NCBI RefSeq assembly: GCF_002846415.1
Contig: NZ_PJMX01000001.1
Coordinates: 5,394,001 to 5,458,000 of the forward strand
Reading direction: 5' to 3'
Length of the DNA stretch: 64,000 bases
Source: Streptomyces sp. TLI_146
GTDB taxonomy: Bacteria; Actinomycetota; Actinomycetes; Streptomycetales; Streptomycetaceae
Shown here: one piece after another, positions 7,739-15,467 of the stretch
Layout of the letters: each line of letters begins with the position of its first letter
Numbering within the stretch: position 1 is the first letter of the stretch
The notes under the pieces: generated by a model
The model's database searches: none
What the model saw: the letters and a program-made list of their open reading frames with translations, nothing else
What the model was told of the DNA's origin: nothing
Program-made: the position numbers and the translations under genes

Positions 7739-8614
7739 GTGAGTGATGAGGTGGAGCCCGGCCGGGTCCGGGTGCGTCTTGACCTGTCGTACGACGGCAA
7801 GGACTTCTCCGGCTGGGCCAAGCAGCCCAGTGGCCGCCGGACGGTCCAGGGCGAGATCGAGAGCGCGCTGCGCACGGTGACGCGGTCGTCCGAGACCTAC
7901 GACCTGACGGTCGCCGGGCGCACCGACGCGGGTGTGCACGCGCGCGGGCAGGTGGCCCATGTCGACCTGCCCGAGGAGGTGTGGGCCGAGCACCGGGAGA
8001 AGCTGCTGCGGCGGCTCGCCGGGCGGCTGCCGCACGACGTCCGTATCTGGCGGGTCGGGGAGGCTCCCAGCGGCTTCAACGCGCGCTTCTCCGCGATCTG
8101 GCGCCGGTACGCGTACCGGGTGACCGACAACCCCGGGGGCGTCGACCCGCTGCTGCGCGGCCATGTGCTGTGGCACGACTGGGAGTTGGACGTCGAGGCG
8201 ATGAACGCCGCCTCGGCCGCGCTGCTCGGCGAGCACGACTTCGCGGCGTACTGCAAGAAGCGCGAGGGCGCCACCACCATCCGTACGCTCCAGGAACTGT
8301 CCTGGGTGCGCGGCGAGGACGGCATCGTCACGGCGACCGTGCGGGCGGACGCTTTCTGCCACAACATGGTCCGCTCGCTGGTGGGCGCGCTGCTGTACGT
8401 CGGTGACGGGCACCGGGGCGTGGAGTGGCCGGGCAAGGTGCTGGCGGCGGCGGTCCGGGACTCGTCGGTGCACGTGGTCAAGCCGCACGGGCTCACCCTG
8501 GAGGAAGTCGGCTACCCGGCCGACGAGTTGCTGGCGGCGCGGAGCCGGGAGGCGCGCAACATGAGGACGCTGCCGGGTTCCGCGGGGGCGGATGCCGGGG
8601 CTGGTTGCTGCTGA
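7739..8614 (+). CDS. truA: tRNA pseudouridine(38-40) synthase TruA
   Basis: A 291-residue TruA, which isomerises uridines 38-40 of the tRNA anticodon stem. The catalytic Asp is D63 in AGRTDAGVHA. LDLSYDGKDFSGWAKQP at the N-terminus and FCHNMVRSLVGALLYVG in the C-terminal half are family signatures. The GTG at 7739 follows GAGAGGA at good distance. The gene lies directly downstream of rplQ, as in many bacteria. The last ~12 residues (AGADAGAGCC) are low-complexity. Confidence 0.93.
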   Translation: MSDEVEPGRVRVRLDLSYDGKDFSGWAKQPSGRRTVQGEIESALRTVTRSSETYDLTVAGRTDAGVHARGQVAHVDLPEEVWAEHREKLLRRLAGRLPHDVRIWRVGEAPSGFNARFSAIWRRYAYRVTDNPGGVDPLLRGHVLWHDWELDVEAMNAASAALLGEHDFAAYCKKREGATTIRTLQELSWVRGEDGIVTATVRADAFCHNMVRSLVGALLYVGDGHRGVEWPGKVLAAAVRDSSVHVVKPHGLTLEEVGYPADELLAARSREARNMRTLPGSAGADAGAGCC

Positions 8615-8636
8615 GCTTCGGCCGCGGGCTGTCCGT

Positions 8637-8684
8637 GGCTGCTCGCGCAGTTCCCCGCGCCCCTTGAATGCCGCTGCGCGGCAT
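8637..8684 (+). repeat. Solo copy of the GCGCAGTTCCCCGCGCCCCT repeat (truA-8730 spacer)
   Basis: The 28-nt core at 8637-8664 (GGCTGCTCGCGCAG...) differs at one position from the commonest version. It is followed by a perfect small hairpin, ATGCCGC/GCGGCAT, at 8668-8684. The inner hairpin matches the start of the inner segment of the paired copies at 17.8 and 36.4 kb. It lies between convergent genes and may serve as a bidirectional terminator. Confidence 0.75.
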
Positions 8685-8729
8685 CCCCTTGGAGGCGCGA
8701 GCAACCCGGCACGGTCCGCGGGCGAGAGC

Positions 8730-9587
8730 CTAGGCAGGCGGGGCCGTCGCCGCCGCCTGGGCCTGGGCCTCGCCCCGGGCGACTATCTGACGGAACGTGA
8801 ACTCCGCCAGGTCGTCGCCCGCCGCGAAGGCGTTCTTGTCGCCCTTGGTGACGCTCTTGCCGTTGGTGTAGCCGCTGATGCTGAAGTACGCGTACCGGCC
8901 GTGCGAGTTGGCGAGGTTGCGGCAGACCGCGTGGCCGCCGTCGCAGAAGCCGGGGACGCCTTCGCCCGCCAGCGGGGAGAGGCCGATGCCCGCCTGCTGC
9001 TTGGCGCGCAGCGCCTTCGCCTCGGTCTCGAAGGTGGCGACGCCTATGGTCACGGCGACGCCGTCCCGTACATAGGTGGCCCGGATGACCTGGTCGCAGC
9101 CGTTGGACGTCAGTGTGGAGCCGAGCGAGCCGCGGGTCGCGGCGGCGCAGTCGGTGGTGCGGGCGGTGGGGCCCTTGGTGTAGGTGCGGTCGCCCATCTT
9201 CAGCGTCCTGCCGGGGAAGAGCGTGTCGGCGCTCAGCGGCGCCTTGTCCTTCTTGGCGCTGGATATGAAGTCGTGCGGGTTGGCCGGGGGCGGCGGCGCC
9301 ACCGACGAGAACGACGGCTGCGGCTCGGCGGTGCCGCTGGGCAGGGTCTGCGCGGACGGCAGCTCGCTCGCGGACTTCCCGTCGGCGCCGTCCTTGGAGT
9401 CACCGGTGCTCACGATGGCGGTGGCGACGATGGCCACCACCGCGGCCGTGGCCAGCGCCCCGCCGCCGATCAGCAGCCAGCGCTTCCTGCGGCTGCGCGC
9501 CGCGGCCTCGTCGGCGAGCGCCGCCCAGTCGGGTGTGCCGCCGCTGTCCCCCGGGCCCCATGCGGGTCCCCCTTGCCCAAAGCTCAT
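8730..9587 (-). CDS. Membrane-anchored secreted protein of unknown function
   Basis: About 285 residues. A short glycine-rich N-terminus starting MSFGQGGPAWGPG is followed by a basic stretch (RSRRKRW) and one transmembrane helix (LLIGGGALATAAVVAIVATAIV, about residues 38-59). Then come a Ser/Pro-rich linker and an extracytoplasmic domain with several Cys (DCAAATRGSL, SNGCDQVIRATYV, GFCDGGHAVCRNL). Topology is N-in, C-out. I do not recognise the outer domain. An alternative start three codons upstream (9596) is possible, and no convincing SD separates the two. The gene faces truA and diverges from the ABC-F gene. Confidence 0.8.
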   Translation of the reverse strand: MSFGQGGPAWGPGDSGGTPDWAALADEAAARSRRKRWLLIGGGALATAAVVAIVATAIVSTGDSKDGADGKSASELPSAQTLPSGTAEPQPSFSSVAPPPPANPHDFISSAKKDKAPLSADTLFPGRTLKMGDRTYTKGPTARTTDCAAATRGSLGSTLTSNGCDQVIRATYVRDGVAVTIGVATFETEAKALRAKQQAGIGLSPLAGEGVPGFCDGGHAVCRNLANSHGRYAYFSISGYTNGKSVTKGDKNAFAAGDDLAEFTFRQIVARGEAQAQAAATAPPA

Positions 9588-9643
9588 GGCGCGCATCTTA
9601 ATTCGGTTGTGGTCATCCGGACGGGGTGGGCGACAATCCGCCT

Positions 9644-11266
9644 ATGGGACATGTAGAGGCCGCACACCTGGAGTACTACCTGCCGGACGGGCGGGTCCTG
9701 CTCGGCGACGCGTCGTTCCGGGTGGGGGAGGGTGCGGTGGTGGCCCTGGTCGGGGCGAACGGCGCCGGCAAGACGACCCTCCTGCGGATGATCTCCGGCG
9801 AGCTCCAGCCGCACGGCGGGACCGTCACCGTGGGCGGCGGGCTCGGCGTGATGCCGCAGTTCGTGGGCTCGGTGCGGGACGAGCGTACGGTCCGTGACCT
9901 GCTGGTCTCCGTGGCCCAGCCGAGGATCCGGGAGGCGGCGGCCGAGGTGGACCGGGCCGAGCACCTGATCATGACGGTCGACGACGAGGCCGCGCAGATG
10001 GCGTACGCGCAGGCGCTGAGCGACTGGGCGGAGGCGCGGGGGTACGAGGCCGAGACGGTCTGGGACATGTGCACGATGGCCGCGCTGGGCGTGCCGTACG
10101 AGAAGGCGCAGTTCCGGCAGGTGCGCACGCTCTCCGGCGGTGAGCAGAAGCGGCTGGTCCTGGAGGCGCTGCTGCGCGGCCCGGAGGAGACGCTGCTGCT
10201 GGACGAGCCGGACAACTATCTGGACGTGCCGGGCAAGCGCTGGCTGGAGGAGAAGCTGAAGGAGACCCGTAAGACGGTCCTCTTCGTCTCCCACGACCGC
10301 GAGCTGCTCTCGCGGGCCGCCGACAAGATCGTGAGCCTGGAGCCGAGCCCGGCGGGCACGGACGTATGGGTGCACGGCGGCGGCTTCGCCACGTACCACG
10401 ACGCCCGCAAGGAGCGGTTCGCCCGCTTCGAGGAGCTCAAGCGGCGCTGGGACGAGGAGCACGCGCGGCTGAAGGCGCTGGTGCTGCGGCTGCGCAACCA
10501 GGCGGCGATCAGCCCGGACATGGCCTCGCGGTACCGGGCGATGCAGACCCGCTTCAAGAAGTTCGAGGAGGCGGGGCCGCCGCCGGAGCCGCCGCGCGAG
10601 CAGGAGATCTCGATGCGGCTGCGCGGCGGGCGTACCGGTGTACGGGCCGTGACCTGCGAGAACCTTGAGCTCACGGGGCTCATGAAGCCGTTCTCGCTGG
10701 AGATCTTCTACGGGGAGCGGGTGGCGGTCCTCGGGTCGAACGGCTCCGGGAAGTCGCACTTCCTGCGGCTGCTGGCGGGGGATCCGTCGGTGGCGTCCAC
10801 GGGTACGTGGAAGCTGGGGGCGCGGGTCGTGCCCGGCCACTTCGCGCAGACCCACGCTCATCCCGAGCTCCTCGGGCGCACGCTCGTCGACATCCTGTGG
10901 ACGGAGCACGCGAAGGACCGGGGCGGGGCGATGTCGGTGCTGCGGCGGTACGAGCTGGAGCGCCAGGGGGACCAGGCCTTCGAGAAGCTCTCCGGGGGGC
11001 AGCAGGCCCGCTTCCAGATCCTCCTGCTGGAGCTGGCGGGGACCACGGCGCTGCTCCTGGACGAGCCGACGGACAACCTGGACCTGGAGTCGGCGGAGGC
11101 GCTTCAGGACGGCCTTGAGGCCTATGAGGGCACGGTGCTGGCGGTGACCCACGACCGATGGTTCGCTCGTTCGTTCGATCGGTATCTGGTGTTCGGGTCG
11201 GACGGGGTGGTCCGGGAGACGGCGGAGCCGGTGTGGGACGAGCGGCGGGTTCAGCGCGCGAGGTAG
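9644..11266 (+). CDS. ABC-F family ATP-binding protein
   Basis: A 540-residue protein with two ABC cassettes and no membrane segments. The first has Walker A GANGAGKTT (about 37-45), signature LSGGEQKR and Walker B LLLDEPDNYLD. The second has GSNGSGKSH, LSGGQQAR and LLLDEPTDNLD. Between them lies the charged interdomain linker (ERFARFEELKRRWDEEHARLK, AISPDMASRYRAMQTRFKKFEEAG) typical of ABC-F translation factors. These act on the ribosome E-site rather than as exporters. The start at ATG 9644 (MGHVEAAHLEYYLPDG) is preferred over an in-frame GTG at 9626. Whether it protects against an antibiotic or is a housekeeping EttA-like factor cannot be read from the sequence. Confidence 0.88.
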   Translation: MGHVEAAHLEYYLPDGRVLLGDASFRVGEGAVVALVGANGAGKTTLLRMISGELQPHGGTVTVGGGLGVMPQFVGSVRDERTVRDLLVSVAQPRIREAAAEVDRAEHLIMTVDDEAAQMAYAQALSDWAEARGYEAETVWDMCTMAALGVPYEKAQFRQVRTLSGGEQKRLVLEALLRGPEETLLLDEPDNYLDVPGKRWLEEKLKETRKTVLFVSHDRELLSRAADKIVSLEPSPAGTDVWVHGGGFATYHDARKERFARFEELKRRWDEEHARLKALVLRLRNQAAISPDMASRYRAMQTRFKKFEEAGPPPEPPREQEISMRLRGGRTGVRAVTCENLELTGLMKPFSLEIFYGERVAVLGSNGSGKSHFLRLLAGDPSVASTGTWKLGARVVPGHFAQTHAHPELLGRTLVDILWTEHAKDRGGAMSVLRRYELERQGDQAFEKLSGGQQARFQILLLELAGTTALLLDEPTDNLDLESAEALQDGLEAYEGTVLAVTHDRWFARSFDRYLVFGSDGVVRETAEPVWDERRVQRAR

Positions 11267-11274
11267 GGGGTTTC

Positions 11275-11293
11275 CCGGGGGCTGCGCCCCCGG
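11275..11293 (+). terminator. Hairpin just after the ABC-F gene
   Basis: A perfect 8-bp stem, CCGGGGGC/GCCCCCGG, with a TGC loop, 8 nt after the stop. The same motif in degenerate form follows acpS (17708) and the deacetylase at 36.3 kb, each time just ahead of a copy of the large palindromic repeat. Confidence 0.5.
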
Positions 11294-11334
11294 ACCCCGT
11301 TTGCAGGGGCCTGCGGCCCTTGCGCCCCGCTTCT

Positions 11335-11512
11335 TTCGTCTGCGGACCGTGGCGGGCTGGTCGCGCAGTTCCCCGCGCCCCTGAAGGGCTCGGCTTCGCC
11401 CTCGCCGTCGCCCGTACCCCCTAGGGGTGCGGGGAACTGCGCGACCAGCCCCCACCGGCCCGCAGGTGACCACGCGCCCCCGGAAGGCGCCCCACCGGTC
11501 CGCAGACGAAGG
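11335..11512 (+). repeat. Large palindromic repeat element (paired copy) upstream of rplM
   Basis: The forward core at 11355-11382 (GCGCAGTTCCCCGCGCCCCT at its 3' side) is matched by an inverted core at 11423-11450 with one mismatch. Outer arms extend the palindrome: TTCGTCTGCGGACCG near 11335-11350 pairs with its complement near 11491-11510. A second partial outer arm, CCGCAG, lies near 11460. The element lies in the 485-nt gap between the ABC-F stop and rplM. It may terminate ABC-F transcription or act as an RNA or DNA structure. It codes for nothing. Confidence 0.85.
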
Positions 11513-11536
11513 CCGGGCCCCCGAACGGGGGTCGTT

Positions 11537-11566
11537 TTGACCCGCGCGGGGGAGCGTGGGTATTCT
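11537..11566 (+). promoter_or_regulatory. Promoter for rplM-rpsI
   Basis: TTGACC (11537-11542), an 18-bp spacer and TATTCT (11561-11566) form one of the best vegetative (HrdB-type) promoters in the window. It lies 25 nt after the palindromic repeat. A start near 11573 would give a leader of about 180 nt before the rplM GTG, long enough for regulation by a ribosomal protein. A second weaker match, TTGCGT-18-CATTAC, lies at 11590-11619. Confidence 0.65.
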
Positions 11567-11751
11567 TCTGGTTCGTTATGCGTATTGGCTTGCGTCGTTC
11601 TCACGCGAGGGGCCATTACGTAAGTTCTCTGGAGCAGTTACCAGTGGCTCGCATACGGGCAGCGTTCCCGGCATTGTGAGTCCCAGCTGCATGATCGCTT
11701 CAGGGTGCAATGTGTCTGGACCCATCCACTGAAGAAGCGAAGGCTACGACC

Positions 11752-12195
11752 GTGCGTACGTACAGCCCCAAGCCCGGCGACATCACTCGCCAGTGGCACG
11801 TAATTGACGCGCAGGACGTCGTCCTGGGCCGTCTGGCGACGACCGCTGCCAACCTCCTCCGGGGCAAGCACAAGCCTGTGTATGCGCCCCACATGGACAT
11901 GGGCGACTTCGTCATCATCATCAACGCCGACAAGGTTCACCTGTCCGGCAACAAGCGCGAGCAGAAGCTGGCCTACCGCCACTCCGGCTACCCGGGCGGT
12001 CTGCGCTCCGTGCGCTACGACGACCTGCTGGCGAACAACCCGGAGAAGGCCGTCGAGAAGGCCATCCGGGGCATGATCCCCAAGAACTCCCTGGGCCGTC
12101 AGATGCTCTCGAAGCTGAAGGTCTACTCGGGCGACCAGCACCCCCACGCTGCCCAGCAGCCGGTGCCGTTCGAGATCACCCAGGTCGCGCAGTAG
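11752..12195 (+). CDS. rplM: 50S ribosomal protein L13
   Basis: A 147-residue L13 starting MRTYSPKPGDITRQWHVIDAQDVVLGRLAT. It contains the family blocks LLRGKHKP, VIIINADKVHLSGNK, YRHSGYPGGL and GMIPKNSLGRQMLSKLKVY. L13 is an early 50S assembly protein. The GTG at 11752 is chosen from this conserved N-terminus. An in-frame ATG at 11710 would add 14 residues without similarity to other L13 proteins. rpsI follows 42 nt downstream in the universal rplM-rpsI pair. Confidence 0.95.
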   Translation: MRTYSPKPGDITRQWHVIDAQDVVLGRLATTAANLLRGKHKPVYAPHMDMGDFVIIINADKVHLSGNKREQKLAYRHSGYPGGLRSVRYDDLLANNPEKAVEKAIRGMIPKNSLGRQMLSKLKVYSGDQHPHAAQQPVPFEITQVAQ

Positions 12196-12237
12196 TTCCG
12201 GCCACCCCCTAAGACGAAAAAGAATCTGAGGAGCATC

Positions 12238-12756
12238 GTGGCCGAGACCACTGTCGAGACCCCCGTCGAGGGCGAAGAGACCTACGCGGAGGTCACCACC
12301 TTCGAGTCCGAGGTCCCCGTCGAGGGCGAGTACACCACCGAGTCGATGGCGTCCCGCTTCGGCGACCCCCAGCCGGCCGCCGGCCTGGGCCGTCGCAAGA
12401 ACGCCATCGCCCGCGTCCGGATCGTCCCGGGCACCGGCAAGTGGAAGATCAACGGGCGTACGCTCGAGGACTACTTCCCGAACAAGGTCCACCAGCAGGA
12501 AGTCAACGAGCCCTTCAAGGTGCTCGAGCTCGACAACCGCTACGACGTCATCGCCCGCATCTCGGGTGGCGGCGTGTCCGGCCAGGCCGGCGCCCTGCGC
12601 CTCGGTGTGGCCCGTGCGCTGAACGAGGCGGACGTCGAGAACAACCGCCCGGCGCTGAAGAAGGCCGGCTTCCTCTCCCGCGACGACCGTGCGGTCGAGC
12701 GCAAGAAGGCCGGTCTCAAGAAGGCCCGCAAGGCCCCGCAGTACAGCAAGCGCTAA
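12238..12756 (+). CDS. rpsI: 30S ribosomal protein S9
   Basis: A 172-residue S9. Residues 1-45 or so form the acidic extension typical of actinobacteria (MAETTVETPVEGEETYAEV...). The core carries GRRKNAIARVRIVPGTGKWKINGR, ISGGGVSGQAGALRLGVARAL and the C-terminal KKARKAPQYSKR, whose terminal Arg reaches the P-site tRNA. AGGAGC precedes the GTG. A strong terminator follows 29 nt after the stop. Confidence 0.96.
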   Translation: MAETTVETPVEGEETYAEVTTFESEVPVEGEYTTESMASRFGDPQPAAGLGRRKNAIARVRIVPGTGKWKINGRTLEDYFPNKVHQQEVNEPFKVLELDNRYDVIARISGGGVSGQAGALRLGVARALNEADVENNRPALKKAGFLSRDDRAVERKKAGLKKARKAPQYSKR

Positions 12757-12785
12757 ATCGCGCCTGCCGCCTGTACGGCTCTCGT

Positions 12786-12820
12786 CCGCCCCGGCAGCAC
12801 TCTTCGTGCTGCCGGGGCGG
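12786..12820 (+). terminator. Intrinsic terminator after rpsI
   Basis: A perfect 15-bp stem, arms 12786-12800 and 12806-12820, has a TCTTC loop and is followed by CGTTGTTTTT. It is the clearest rho-independent terminator in the window. It separates rplM-rpsI from glmM. Confidence 0.92.
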
Positions 12821-12887
12821 CGTTGTTTTTGACACCAGTGGTGGGCGCCCGGGTGCGGCGCCTGGTGGATCTCAATGGAGGACAGCA

Positions 12888-14246
12888 GTGGGACGACTCT
12901 TCGGCACGGACGGTGTACGCGGTGTGGCCAATGCGGATCTGACGGCTGAGCTCGCGCTCGGCCTGTCGGTCGCGGCGGCCCATGTACTGGCCGAGGCGGG
13001 TACCTTCGCGGGCCATCGGCCCACCGCGGTGGTCGGGCGCGACCCCCGCGCGTCCGGGGAGTTCCTGGAGGCCGCGGTCGTCGCGGGCCTCGCCAGCGCG
13101 GGCGTCGACGTACTGCGCGTCGGTGTGCTGCCGACCCCGGCCGTGGCGTACCTCACGGGCGCGCTCGGCGCGGACCTCGGCGTGATGCTCTCCGCCAGCC
13201 ACAACGCCATGCCCGACAACGGCATCAAGTTCTTCGCGCGCGGCGGCCACAAGCTCGCCGACGAGCTGGAGGACCGGATCGAGCGCGTGTACGAGCAGCA
13301 CCGCACGGGCGAGCCGTGGGAGCGGCCGACCGGCGCCGGTGTGGGCCGCGTCCGTACGTACGAGGAGGGCTTCGACAAGTACGTCGCCCACCTCATCGGC
13401 GTGCTGCCGAACCGCCTCGACGGTCTGAAGGTCGTCCTCGACGAGGCGCACGGCGCTGCCGCCCGGGTCTCGCCGGAGGCGTTCACGCGGGCCGGGGCCG
13501 AGATCGTCACGATCGGCGCCGAGCCGGACGGGCTGAACATCAACGACGGCTGCGGCTCGACCCACCTCGACCTGCTGAAGGCCGCCGTCGTCGAGCACGG
13601 CGCCGACCTCGGCATCGCGCACGACGGCGACGCGGACCGCTGCCTGGCCGTGGACGCGCAGGGCAACGAGGTCGACGGCGACCAGATCCTCGCCGTGCTC
13701 GCGCTGGCCATGCGCGAGGCGGGCACCCTGCGGGGCAACGCGGTCGTCGGCACCGTCATGTCCAACCTCGGCTTCAAGCTCGCCATGGAGCGCGAGGGCC
13801 TCCAGGTGGTCCAGACGGGCGTCGGCGACCGGTACGTCCTGGAGTCGATGAAGGAGCACGGCTACGCGCTGGGCGGCGAGCAGTCCGGCCACGTGATCAT
13901 CCTCGACCACGCGACCACCGGCGACGGCACCCTCACCGGTCTGATGCTGGCGGCCCGCGTCGCCGCGACCGGCCGCACCCTGGCCGACCTCGCGGGCGTC
14001 ATGGAGCGCCTGCCGCAGGTCCTGATCAACGTGCCGGACGTCGACAAGTCCCGGGTGGCCACCTCCGCCGAGCTGACCTCCGCGGTCACCGAGGCCGAGC
14101 GCGAGCTGGGGACGACCGGCCGGGTGCTGCTGCGCCCGTCGGGCACCGAGCCGCTGGTGCGCGTGATGGTCGAGGCCGCCGACATCGACCAGGCGCGGTC
14201 GGTGGCGGGCCGTCTGGCGGACGTGGTGAAGTCCGCGCTGGGCTAG
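12888..14246 (+). CDS. glmM: Phosphoglucosamine mutase
   Basis: A 452-residue GlmM, which converts glucosamine-6-phosphate to glucosamine-1-phosphate for UDP-GlcNAc and peptidoglycan. It starts MGRLFGTDGVRGVAN. The phosphoserine is S104 in LSASHNAMPDNG. The metal loop DGDADRCLAVD, the sugar-binding GEQSGHVI and the phosphate-binding RPSGTEPLVRVM are all present. GGAGGACAGCA precedes the GTG at 12888. Its partner glmS lies 1.2 kb downstream, with coaA between them on the other strand. Confidence 0.95.
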   Translation: MGRLFGTDGVRGVANADLTAELALGLSVAAAHVLAEAGTFAGHRPTAVVGRDPRASGEFLEAAVVAGLASAGVDVLRVGVLPTPAVAYLTGALGADLGVMLSASHNAMPDNGIKFFARGGHKLADELEDRIERVYEQHRTGEPWERPTGAGVGRVRTYEEGFDKYVAHLIGVLPNRLDGLKVVLDEAHGAAARVSPEAFTRAGAEIVTIGAEPDGLNINDGCGSTHLDLLKAAVVEHGADLGIAHDGDADRCLAVDAQGNEVDGDQILAVLALAMREAGTLRGNAVVGTVMSNLGFKLAMEREGLQVVQTGVGDRYVLESMKEHGYALGGEQSGHVIILDHATTGDGTLTGLMLAARVAATGRTLADLAGVMERLPQVLINVPDVDKSRVATSAELTSAVTEAERELGTTGRVLLRPSGTEPLVRVMVEAADIDQARSVAGRLADVVKSALG

Positions 14247-14276
14247 GCCGTTCGCGTACTTCGTACGCCCAACGAG

Positions 14277-14310
14277 CGGGCCCGCCGGGGGAGTTCCCCC
14301 GGCGGGCCCG
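14277..14310 (+). terminator. Terminator between glmM and coaA (convergent)
   Basis: A perfect 15-bp stem, arms 14277-14291 and 14296-14310, has an AGTT loop and is followed by TTTT on the + strand. It lies 30 nt after glmM and 44 nt from the coaA stop, so it could stop transcription from both sides. Confidence 0.85.
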
Positions 14311-14353
14311 TTTTCGCGTCTTAGTCTTTGGAGCTCTCAGGGCTCTCAGGCTC

Positions 14354-15346
14354 TCAGAGCTTGCGGAGCGAGAGCTTCTGCACCTTGTGGTCGGGGCCCT
14401 TGCGGACCACGAGGGTGGCGCGGCCGCGGGTGGGGGCCACGTTCTCCACCAGGTTGGGCCGGTTGATGGTCCGCCAGGCGGTGCGCGCGTAGTCGAGCGC
14501 CTCCTCCTCCGAGACCTGGGTGTACTTGCGGAAGTACGAGGACGGGTCCTGGAAGGCCGTCTCGCGCAGCTTGCGGAAACGATTCAGGTACCAGGTCTCG
14601 ATGTCCTCGGTCCGGGCGTCCACGTACACGCTGAAGTCGAAGTAGTCGGCGAGGCCGACCCGGGTGCGGCCGTCCTGGCCCGGCAGGGCGGGCTGGAGCA
14701 CGTTGAGGCCCTCGACGATGAGGATGTCCGGGCGGCGCACGGTCAGCACCTCGCCGGGGACCCGGTCGTAGATCAGGTGCGAGTAGACGGGCGCGGTCAC
14801 CTCGTCCTTGCCCGCCTTGATGTCCGCGACGAACCGGGTCAGCGCGCGCCGGTCGTACGACTCGGGGAAGCCCTTGCGCGACATCAGGCCGCGCCGCTGG
14901 AGCTCGGCCATCGGATACAGGAAGCCGTCGGTGGTGACCCGCTCCACGCGCGGGTGCTCGGGCCAGCGGGCGAGCATCGCCTGGAGCAGCCGGGCCACCG
15001 TGGACTTGCCGACGGCGACCGATCCGGCGACGCCTATGACGAACGGGGTGCCGCGCTGCGCGCCGTGCCCGTTCTTGCCCGCGTCGCCCAGGAACGTGTT
15101 GAGGGCGCCGCGCAGCTCGGCGGTGGCCTGCACGTACAGGTTGAGGAGCTGGGACAGCGGCAGATAGACGTCCCGTACTTCGTCCAGGTCGATGACGTCG
15201 CCGAGTCCGCGCAGCCGCTCCAGCTCCTCGGCGGTCAGGGGCAGCGGCGACTTGTCGCGCAGCGCGCTCCACTCGCTGCGGGACAGGTCGACGTAGGGGG
15301 TCGAGTCCGCTCGGTGCTGGGCGCTTCGTGGCGGCGAAGTGATCAC
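14354..15346 (-). CDS. coaA: Pantothenate kinase, type I
   Basis: A 330-residue type I pantothenate kinase, the first and regulated step of CoA synthesis. The P-loop GVAGSVAVGKSTVAR is visible, followed by TTDGFLYPMAELQRRGLMSRKGFPESYD, SHLIYD and ILIVEGLNVLQPALPG. The C-terminus ends HKVQKLSLRKL. The start is taken at GTG 15346, just upstream of the family-conserved YVDLSRSEWSALRDKSPLPLTAEE. The ORF remains open further upstream into the glmS promoter region without homology. It is transcribed against glmM and divergently from glmS. Confidence 0.94.
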   Translation of the reverse strand: MITSPPRSAQHRADSTPYVDLSRSEWSALRDKSPLPLTAEELERLRGLGDVIDLDEVRDVYLPLSQLLNLYVQATAELRGALNTFLGDAGKNGHGAQRGTPFVIGVAGSVAVGKSTVARLLQAMLARWPEHPRVERVTTDGFLYPMAELQRRGLMSRKGFPESYDRRALTRFVADIKAGKDEVTAPVYSHLIYDRVPGEVLTVRRPDILIVEGLNVLQPALPGQDGRTRVGLADYFDFSVYVDARTEDIETWYLNRFRKLRETAFQDPSSYFRKYTQVSEEEALDYARTAWRTINRPNLVENVAPTRGRATLVVRKGPDHKVQKLSLRKL

Positions 15347-15467
15347 AGGCCCATTGTCGGGGGTGGCGGCCGGTTGTGGGGGGTGGGGTGGGTCACGCGC
15401 CGGGCCGCCGGGGGCGGGGCCGGGGGAGTGGCCCCGATTCGCGGCCGTACGGTCGTAGGCTGCCGCC

